The notes under the pieces were generated by a model that saw only the letters and a program-made list of their open reading frames with translations, was not told the origin of the DNA and made no database searches. DNA of 10,904 nucleotides from JBLHLB01 sp047618505 (lineage in GTDB: Bacteria > Planctomycetota > UBA1135 > GCA-002686595): positions 1-10,904 of the forward strand of contig JBLHLB010000112.1 of NCBI GenBank assembly GCA_047618505.1. The letters are read 5' to 3'. The position numbers were made by a program, and so were the translations under genes. Of this stretch, positions 6,800 to 10,904 are shown in pieces (within the stretch, counting starts at the first letter, position 1; each line of letters begins with the position of its first letter).

Positions 6800-6897
6800 G
6801 ATCTCCCAGCGTAGGGAGGTCATCGGTCGGGACCGCCGGCAGGGGGTTCCGGACCCGACCGAGTAGGACCTCGGGGCACGCAAGTGCCCCGGGGTTC
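6800..6897. other. Three tandem stem-loops between convergent genes
   Basis: Stem 1: GATCTCCC (6800-6807) with GGGAGGTC (6814-6821), 8 bp with one G-T pair and a 6-base loop. Stem 2: CGGTCGGG (6824-6831) with CCCGACCG (6854-6861), 8 perfect bp around a loop with some inner pairing. Stem 3: CGGGGCAC (6872-6879), GCAA loop, GTGCCCCG (6884-6891), extendable to 6866-6897. Only 2 and 4 bases separate them. This is more structure than termination needs, so it may be a structured 3' untranslated region or a small RNA derived from it. Confidence 0.45.
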
Positions 6898-6906
6898 GCC
6901 TTTATT
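6866..6906 (+). terminator. Probable terminator of the exported-protein gene
   Basis: The third stem-loop, 8 perfect GC-rich pairs on a GCAA tetraloop with six more pairs outward including two G-T, is followed after GCC by TTTATT on the plus strand. The T-run is imperfect. It lies just past the stop of the convergent minus-strand gene and has no T-run in that direction. Confidence 0.6.
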
Positions 6907-6909
6907 AAC

Positions 6910-8073
6910 TCAGCGCGTTGGATAGGTAGTGCGGATCCACTCCAACACACGTGATTCCAACTGCAGGGGGTTTATGGCGAAGACCTCCTTTAGCGCATCG
7001 CGCGTCGACTTGCGTTCGCGCATGAGCTTGAACAGTTGATTCGTCTTAGCAGCATCCAGATTGATCAGGTAGTCGACGATGGCAAAGGCCAGGGCGTTCA
7101 TATCCTCTGTCATCGTGTCGGTGTTCATGGCCAACACCTGAGAAACAGATGGCAGCGTCCCCTTCGCCAATGCCTTGCGCAGTCCGACTCGGAACTCACC
7201 ACCGTTGAATCCCCGTTGATTGGTGAGATCGACTTCCTGATAGCAGTAGTTATCGCATAGCCCATCGATACGTTCTTCGAACCAGTGAGCAACACCAGCG
7301 TCGGCCCATCCTCCCTTGATGTTCCCGAGCCATAGGGAAGGCGCCTGGTGGGAAAGAAGTAGGTGCGTAACATTGTGAATGACGCAGCGATTGAACTCCT
7401 CATCGTTGTCGAAGTGCTCGCGCGTCTGCGCCACAGAGAAGCCCGGACGAATACCAAGGAGCTTGACCCCAGTCTTGCCGGATATCTCCATGAAGCGTCG
7501 CGCCCCCTCTTCGTGGTCATCCTGGAAACCCCAGATCAAGACCTTGAGACGCTCGGCAAACTCCTTCGGCTTGACCCCGAAAACGGACATGTAGTCCTTG
7601 ACCAGAGCATCCACACGTCCGGCGTAGAGGTGGGCCACGGCGTGGGGCTTGAGGCGCTTCTTCTTCACCTTCCAGCTTTCGATCTCACACACGACAACCG
7701 CGTGGGGAACGGCGACCTTTCGCAGGGGTCGCTCCATTGTTTCATCGAGGAACTGGAGTTCCGCATGGACCACGGCGCTGCGTGCGCGCTTGGCCTCCAG
7801 CTGTGCCTCGATCACGGGGTTCTCACAGTGTTCGCAATCCACCCAACCGGCACCAAGGCAGGTTTCGCAGGTCGCGATGAAGCTGCAGTACTCAACCCCG
7901 AGTTCCAACTCCAGATCAAGCTTCCTGTGTAGGCCGCACTCCACGCGCCCCATGTTCTTGCACTTGGTGCAACGCACATAGGCGTCTTCATCTTTTTCCT
8001 GCGTGTTGCCGCTGACGGGCAAAGCACAAAGGGCAAGAGCGAGGAGGATAAGGGTAACGACTGCTTGCTTCAT
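6910..8073 (-). CDS. Exported protein with zinc-ribbon motifs and a degenerate gluzincin-like core
   Basis: A 387-residue protein of unknown function. Residues 1-23 are a signal peptide (hydrophobic core, cleavage near VSG-N); LALC at 13-16 is a poor lipobox. Two cysteine clusters follow: C35xxC38 with C46xxH49, and C69xxCxGxG with C80xxC83, the latter very like a DnaJ zinc-finger repeat. There is no J domain (no HPD motif). The middle and C-terminal part resembles metallopeptidases of the HExxH type: VIHNVTHLLLSHQAP (231-245) and GGWADAGVAHWFEER (254-268). In typical members these read HExxH and WLxEGxA, so here the catalytic Glu is Asn234 and the usual third zinc ligand appears to be Ala259. 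The protein may be an inactive homologue. Its ATG overlaps the TGA of the formimidoyltransferase gene (ATGA, 8070-8073), with AGGA 8 bases upstream, so it is translationally coupled to the hut genes. Confidence 0.78.
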   Translation of the reverse strand: MKQAVVTLILLALALCALPVSGNTQEKDEDAYVRCTKCKNMGRVECGLHRKLDLELELGVEYCSFIATCETCLGAGWVDCEHCENPVIEAQLEAKRARSAVVHAELQFLDETMERPLRKVAVPHAVVVCEIESWKVKKKRLKPHAVAHLYAGRVDALVKDYMSVFGVKPKEFAERLKVLIWGFQDDHEEGARRFMEISGKTGVKLLGIRPGFSVAQTREHFDNDEEFNRCVIHNVTHLLLSHQAPSLWLGNIKGGWADAGVAHWFEERIDGLCDNYCYQEVDLTNQRGFNGGEFRVGLRKALAKGTLPSVSQVLAMNTDTMTEDMNALAFAIVDYLINLDAAKTNQLFKLMRERKSTRDALKEVFAINPLQLESRVLEWIRTTYPTR

Positions 8074-9080
8074 CTTTTCGTTCCTGTGGTCGACACAGAC
8101 AGCAAACGCGCTTCGAGCACCTGCTGTTCCGAATCGAATCCCCGCAGCCTAATGGCGGCTGCGATAGTCTCATTGAGGGCGGCGGCAGGGGCGAGCCCAA
8201 TCAGCTCGCTTCCGCGCACATCCACCCCCTGTTCCTTGGCGAGATCCCTGACGGCCTCGAAGATCTCTACCAGACTAAGCCGTGCGTGGTCAGTCACATT
8301 CATGCTGACCTGCGCCACTCCTCGGGAGTCGAGAAACAACCCCAGGGCTCTGAGCCCTGGGAGACCTCCGCCCGCCTCTCGAATCTTTGCCGCAATCCCC
8401 CTAGCCACGCCCACGTCTTCGGTTTCTAGATCGATGTTCAAGGCCACCAAGAAAGGCCGCACTCCGACTGCGGTGGCACCAGCAGTGGGATGAATCGCAT
8501 CGGTGGGACCTTCGTCAGGCCGGCGCGCAGAGTCCGTCCCGATGGCCTTGCGCAGGGCTTCAAATCCACCTCGGCGGACATCCGGTAGGGCCCGCCGTGC
8601 CGCAGTGCGCGCGGCACTGCCATAGAAATAGACCGGGATTCCCAGGTCGCGTCCGATCCGTGCGCCGACGCCGTGGGCCAGATCAATGGCCAAGTCTCGG
8701 TGCTCCGACCGGAGCGGAATGATGGGCAGCACATCGGTCGCGCCAATGCGCGGGTGCACGCCTGAGTGCTTGGTCAAGTCAATCTGCAGCGCCGCAGCCT
8801 CTACCAATCGAAAGGCCGCCTCCGCAACCCCAGCGGACGTGCCAGCAAACGTCAACACCGCACGATTGTGGTCCGCGTCGAGGGAGTAATCCAAGACGCT
8901 GACGCCTTCAACTGCATCGGCGACCTCGACAAGCTCAGCCAGGAGCCCTTCATCCCGGCCGAAGCTGAAATTCGGCACACACTCGAACAGCTCTTCCCCA
9001 TGGTCCGCCAGCGTTGAATCCAGGCTCTTTCTCCCCAGCGGGCGGTCCGGGGCGGACTCTTGATTCTCTGAACTAGCCAT
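8070..9080 (-). CDS. ftcD: Glutamate formimidoyltransferase (monofunctional)
   Basis: Transfers the formimino group of N-formimino-L-glutamate to tetrahydrofolate, releasing glutamate (EC 2.1.2.5), the last step of one histidine degradation route. The 336 residues cover the N- and C-terminal subdomains of the transferase only; the cyclodeaminase half of the bifunctional vertebrate enzyme is absent. Seen here: LFECVPNFSFGRDEG (31-45), LDADHNRAVLTFAG (67-80), HSGVHPRIGATDVLPIIP (105-122, carrying the His segment linked to catalysis), GIPVYFYG (147-154) and a QVSMNVTD motif (257-264). The first motif normally reads NFSEG, and here Glu is Phe40. Residues 1-30 are an extra, charged N-terminal tail with no better internal start. 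It lies 99 bases downstream of hutI and overlaps the next gene by 4 bases. The upstream ribosome site is weak. Confidence 0.92.
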   Translation of the reverse strand: MASSENQESAPDRPLGRKSLDSTLADHGEELFECVPNFSFGRDEGLLAELVEVADAVEGVSVLDYSLDADHNRAVLTFAGTSAGVAEAAFRLVEAAALQIDLTKHSGVHPRIGATDVLPIIPLRSEHRDLAIDLAHGVGARIGRDLGIPVYFYGSAARTAARRALPDVRRGGFEALRKAIGTDSARRPDEGPTDAIHPTAGATAVGVRPFLVALNIDLETEDVGVARGIAAKIREAGGGLPGLRALGLFLDSRGVAQVSMNVTDHARLSLVEIFEAVRDLAKEQGVDVRGSELIGLAPAAALNETIAAAIRLRGFDSEQQVLEARLLSVSTTGTKR

Positions 9081-9094
9081 CGACGGCCCAGTCT

Positions 9095-9110
9095 ACGAGG
9101 AACAGCCCTC
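9095..9110. repeat. 16-base repeat, copy 2
   Basis: ACGAGGAACAGCCCTC, identical to 6766-6781, located in the gap between hutI and the formimidoyltransferase gene, 14 bases before the latter's ATG. Same orientation as copy 1. Confidence 0.45.
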
Positions 9111-9127
9111 AAGTGGGACTCCCCAGA

Positions 9128-9175
9128 TGACACCCCGAGTGACAGCCCAAATGACAGCCCAAATGACAGCCCAGA
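9128..9175. repeat. Four tandem 12-base repeats
   Basis: Units TGACACCCCGAG (9128-9139), TGACAGCCCAAA (9140-9151), TGACAGCCCAAA (9152-9163) and TGACAGCCCAGA (9164-9175) run head to tail in the hutI-ftcD gap, 4 bases after the hutI stop. The two middle units are identical and the outer two are degenerate, as in a small expanding minisatellite. As RNA on the gene strand it reads UUUGGGCUGUCA repeatedly. Confidence 0.9.
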
Positions 9176-9179
9176 AATC

Positions 9180-10448
9180 CTAAGCGCCGCGCAGGTAAAC
9201 CAGCCGACCGTCCTTCAAGACAGCTCGCACAGGATTGCGCCCCAACTCATAGACCACATGCCGTTCATCTGGCAGGTCCAGGATCAGAAGATCTGCACGC
9301 TTTCCGACCTCAAGCGAGCCACGGTCCGACCCCAGTCCAAGGGAAGCTGCTGCGTTGAGCGTCCCCGCCGTAAGCGCTTCGTTGGCCGTCAAACGGTAGC
9401 GCAGGGCAGCCCAGGAGAGCGCCTCAAAGAGGCTCATGCAATTGCAGCTACCGGGGTTGAAGTCCGTGGCGATGGCAACTGGCAGACCGGCATCCACCAT
9501 GCGCCGACCGGGAGCCTCCTGCTCCTCTCGGAGAAAGAGCGGAACGAGGGGACAGAGCACGGGAACTGTCCCAGCGCCAAGGAGAGCATCGATGCCCGCG
9601 GGGGTGACATGCTCCAGGTGATCGGCGCTGGCGGCGCCGAGCTCGGCTGCCAATTCTGCGCCTCCTCCTGCCGTGAGTTGATCGACATGCAGGCGTAGGC
9701 CAAGGCCAAGATCCTTGGCCCTCTCGAGCACACGCCTACCCTCTCCGAGTGTGAACGCACCCTTCTCCACAAAAACATCGCAGAAGGTCGCCAAGCCATC
9801 AGCTGCAATCCCCGGGAGCATCTCGTCCACGACAAGGTCGACATAGCGTTCCCGCTGATCACGGAACTCCGGAGGAAGAGCATGGGCGCCGAGGAAGGTC
9901 GGGATCAAGTCAACGGGATGGAGCTTGTTCGCCTCGCGGATCGCCTCAAGACACTTGCGCTCGTCGGAAACAGAAAGCCCATAGCCCGACTTCGCTTCAA
10001 CGGTCGTCGTACCCAACTCGAGGAAGCGCTGCATACGTTCCACGAGCAAAGCCACAAGGTCAGTTTTGGAGGTACCGCGTACGCCGCGCAGACTGGCCGC
10101 GATGCCCCCGCCGGCTGCCGCGATCTCCAAGTAGGTGGCCCCGGTGGTCCGCAACTCGAACTCATCTGCACGCCAGCCCGAAAACACGGGGTGCGTGTGC
10201 GCATCGACAAGGCCGGGGATAATCAAGCCCCCTTCAGCATCGAAGGATTTAGCTGCCCTGTACACCGAAGCTATTTCGGCTTCGCTCCCCAGCGCCACAA
10301 TCCGTCCGTCGCGAATTGCGAGGGCAGCTCCCTCGATGCGCTTAATAATGCCCTGGTCGGAGCCTCCCTTTGCAGTGGAACCGGTGGGAGTGACAATTGC
10401 ACTCGCACCGCGAACGACTAAGTCTGCTGCTTCAACTGTGCCCTCCAT
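9180..10448 (-). CDS. hutI: Imidazolonepropionase
   Basis: Hydrolyses 4-imidazolone-5-propanoate to N-formimino-L-glutamate (EC 3.5.2.7), the third step of histidine degradation, in the cytoplasm. The 422-residue product is of normal length for this amidohydrolase. Motifs in order: DAHTHP with metal ligands His84 and His86, GATYLEIAAAGGGI (103-116), TVEAKSGYGL (149-158), FLGAHALP (185-192) with His189, LHVDQLTAGGG (253-263) with metal ligand His254, SADHLEH (274-280) and ATDFNPGSC (327-335) with metal ligand Asp329. The C-terminus GKRADLLILD (382-391) is the composite beta-sandwich strand of amidohydrolases. It heads a likely operon with the formimidoyltransferase and the exported zinc-ribbon protein; hutH and hutU must be elsewhere. 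The ATG has no Shine-Dalgarno site but lies 6 bases after a TAGGCT -10. Confidence 0.96.
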   Translation of the reverse strand: MEGTVEAADLVVRGASAIVTPTGSTAKGGSDQGIIKRIEGAALAIRDGRIVALGSEAEIASVYRAAKSFDAEGGLIIPGLVDAHTHPVFSGWRADEFELRTTGATYLEIAAAGGGIAASLRGVRGTSKTDLVALLVERMQRFLELGTTTVEAKSGYGLSVSDERKCLEAIREANKLHPVDLIPTFLGAHALPPEFRDQRERYVDLVVDEMLPGIAADGLATFCDVFVEKGAFTLGEGRRVLERAKDLGLGLRLHVDQLTAGGGAELAAELGAASADHLEHVTPAGIDALLGAGTVPVLCPLVPLFLREEQEAPGRRMVDAGLPVAIATDFNPGSCNCMSLFEALSWAALRYRLTANEALTAGTLNAAASLGLGSDRGSLEVGKRADLLILDLPDERHVVYELGRNPVRAVLKDGRLVYLRGA

Positions 10449-10454
10449 CGCCGC

Positions 10455-10483
10455 AGCCTAGCGACCATGGGATGCCCGGGCAA
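10455..10483 (-). promoter_or_regulatory. Candidate hutI promoter, leaderless type
   Basis: Minus-strand TTGCCC (10483-10478), a 17-base spacer and TAGGCT (10460-10455), then six bases and the ATG at 10448. The -35 matches four of six consensus bases and the -10 fits TANNNT. The transcript would begin at the start codon itself, in line with the missing Shine-Dalgarno site. Confidence 0.5.
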
Positions 10484-10496
10484 TCACCATGGGATG
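10464..10496. promoter_or_regulatory. Phased direct repeats over the hutI promoter, candidate operator
   Basis: ACCATGGGATG occurs at 10464-10474 and 10486-10496, exactly 22 bases (about two helical turns) apart. One copy fills the -35/-10 spacer and the other lies just upstream of the -35. Each contains the palindrome CCATGG. A regulator binding both copies on one DNA face would cover the promoter. Confidence 0.4.
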
Positions 10497-10517
10497 TGCC
10501 GGCCAAGTGCTGGGCCA

Positions 10518-10904
10518 CTAGAAATGCAACTGCAGTTCCATCAGCACCCCGAACTCGGAGTCGCCTCTCCCCGACCCCAACACGACATCATCGTCGTAGG
10601 TGCTGTAGATCAGGGCGCTACGCAGGATAGCGTGATCATTGGGGATCCAATTGAGCCCCAGGGAAGCGCTTTGGATGCGATCGGTGAACGCGCCAGGCGC
10701 GGTGAGACTGAGGCTTTCCAGGTCTTCGTCTATGCGCAGTTCCGAAAGGCGCGCCGCCAGAACCCAGGCACCACTCCCGGAACCAGTGGAGGGATCGAAA
10801 GGCGTTTCCGGCGACACGCCCCTGAAGCTCTTGTCTTCTCCGGTCAGAACACGCGAAACCGACAGGTAGGCGCCACGCACTGTGGCGTCCATGTCAGCCG
10901 GGCC
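10518..10904 (-). CDS. Phosphate-selective porin O/P-like outer-membrane protein, C-terminal part
   Basis: The last 128 residues of an outer-membrane beta-barrel; the 5' end lies beyond the right edge. Features like the OprO/OprP family are GAYLSVSRVLTGEDKSF, GAWVLAARLSEL, a TDRIQSASLGLNWIPND strand pair and a closing strand. The protein ends in ELQLHF, alternating hydrophobic residues with a terminal Phe, the signal recognised by the BAM complex. Such porins pass phosphate or other anions, but this fragment does not show specificity. The stop codon is 69 bases before hutI on the same strand, with no terminator between, so read-through into the hut genes is possible. Confidence 0.6.
   Translation of the reverse strand, partial: GPADMDATVRGAYLSVSRVLTGEDKSFRGVSPETPFDPSTGSGSGAWVLAARLSELRIDEDLESLSLTAPGAFTDRIQSASLGLNWIPNDHAILRSALIYSTYDDDVVLGSGRGDSEFGVLMELQLHF

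Noticed and set aside
6910..8073. DnaJ-type co-chaperone
   Set aside because: Only the CxxCxGxG-type ribbon is shared. There is no J domain or HPD motif, and the protein has a signal peptide.
8020..8073. Lipoprotein signal at LALC in the zinc-ribbon protein
   Set aside because: The residue before Cys is Leu rather than Gly, Ala or Ser, and the hydrophobic core continues past the Cys, so ordinary signal peptidase cleavage is more likely.
9128..9175. CRISPR-like repeats
   Set aside because: Units are 12 bases, contiguous and without spacers, so this is a tandem repeat; no cas gene is present.
10449..10517. Terminator after the porin gene
   Set aside because: Only a 4-bp GGCC/GGCC pairing is present with no T-run; the gap is better explained by the hutI promoter and direct repeats.

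Overview
The window is a GC-rich bacterial chromosomal segment (about 60% GC by eye) made almost wholly of ordinary, intact genes. All of them lie on the minus strand except the nuoN tail at the left edge and one secreted-protein gene in the middle. A full nuo-type complex I, a hexameric-type citrate synthase, an outer-membrane porin tail, a PilZ protein, a sigma-54 type promoter and a cofactor-dependent histidine degradation route point to a free-living, respiring, diderm bacterium. The citrate synthase N-terminus and the secreted zinc-ribbon protein recall Planctomycetota or related phyla. That placement is an impression from memory, not a computed result.

Layout: (1) 3-554, the C-terminal third of NuoN, the last subunit gene of a complex I operon. 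(2) 592-1677 (-), a DUF3626-like protein of unknown function whose start codon sits directly under a promoter-like -35/-10 pair. (3) 1678-2164, a 487-base gap with several inverted repeats and a strong bidirectional terminator. (4) 2165-3463 (-), gltA with its own Shine-Dalgarno site, a 5' leader hairpin and a recognisable promoter. (5) 5902-3671 (-), a likely three-gene operon: PilZ protein, GNAT acetyltransferase, class I/II aminotransferase. (6) 5903-6225, a divergent intergenic region holding a near-consensus sigma-54 promoter and, about 160 bases upstream of the predicted start site, a perfect 10-bp-arm dyad that looks like an activator site. (7) 6226-6762 (+), the presumed sigma-54 target, a secreted basic protein with aromatic Gly-His-aromatic-Glu repeats. 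(8) 6763-6909, a chain of stem-loops between convergent genes. (9) 10448-6910 (-), a histidine-utilisation operon: hutI, then glutamate formimidoyltransferase, then a translationally coupled exported protein with zinc-ribbon motifs and a degenerate metallopeptidase-like core. (10) 10518 to the right edge (-), the C-terminus of an OprO/OprP-like porin.

How the parts work together: HutI and the formimidoyltransferase catalyse two consecutive steps, from imidazolonepropionate to formiminoglutamate to glutamate plus formimino-tetrahydrofolate. The hutH and hutU genes are not in the window. Glutamate enters central metabolism by way of 2-oxoglutarate, near the TCA enzyme citrate synthase and complex I, but only chromosomal proximity links those genes here.

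No insertion sequence, CRISPR array, rRNA, tRNA, phage gene or defence system was seen. The most interesting parts are regulatory and structural: the sigma-54 promoter with its dyad, promoter elements abutting start codons without a Shine-Dalgarno site, an exactly 22-bp-phased direct repeat over the hutI promoter, and the coupled pseudo-peptidase-like protein in the hut operon.
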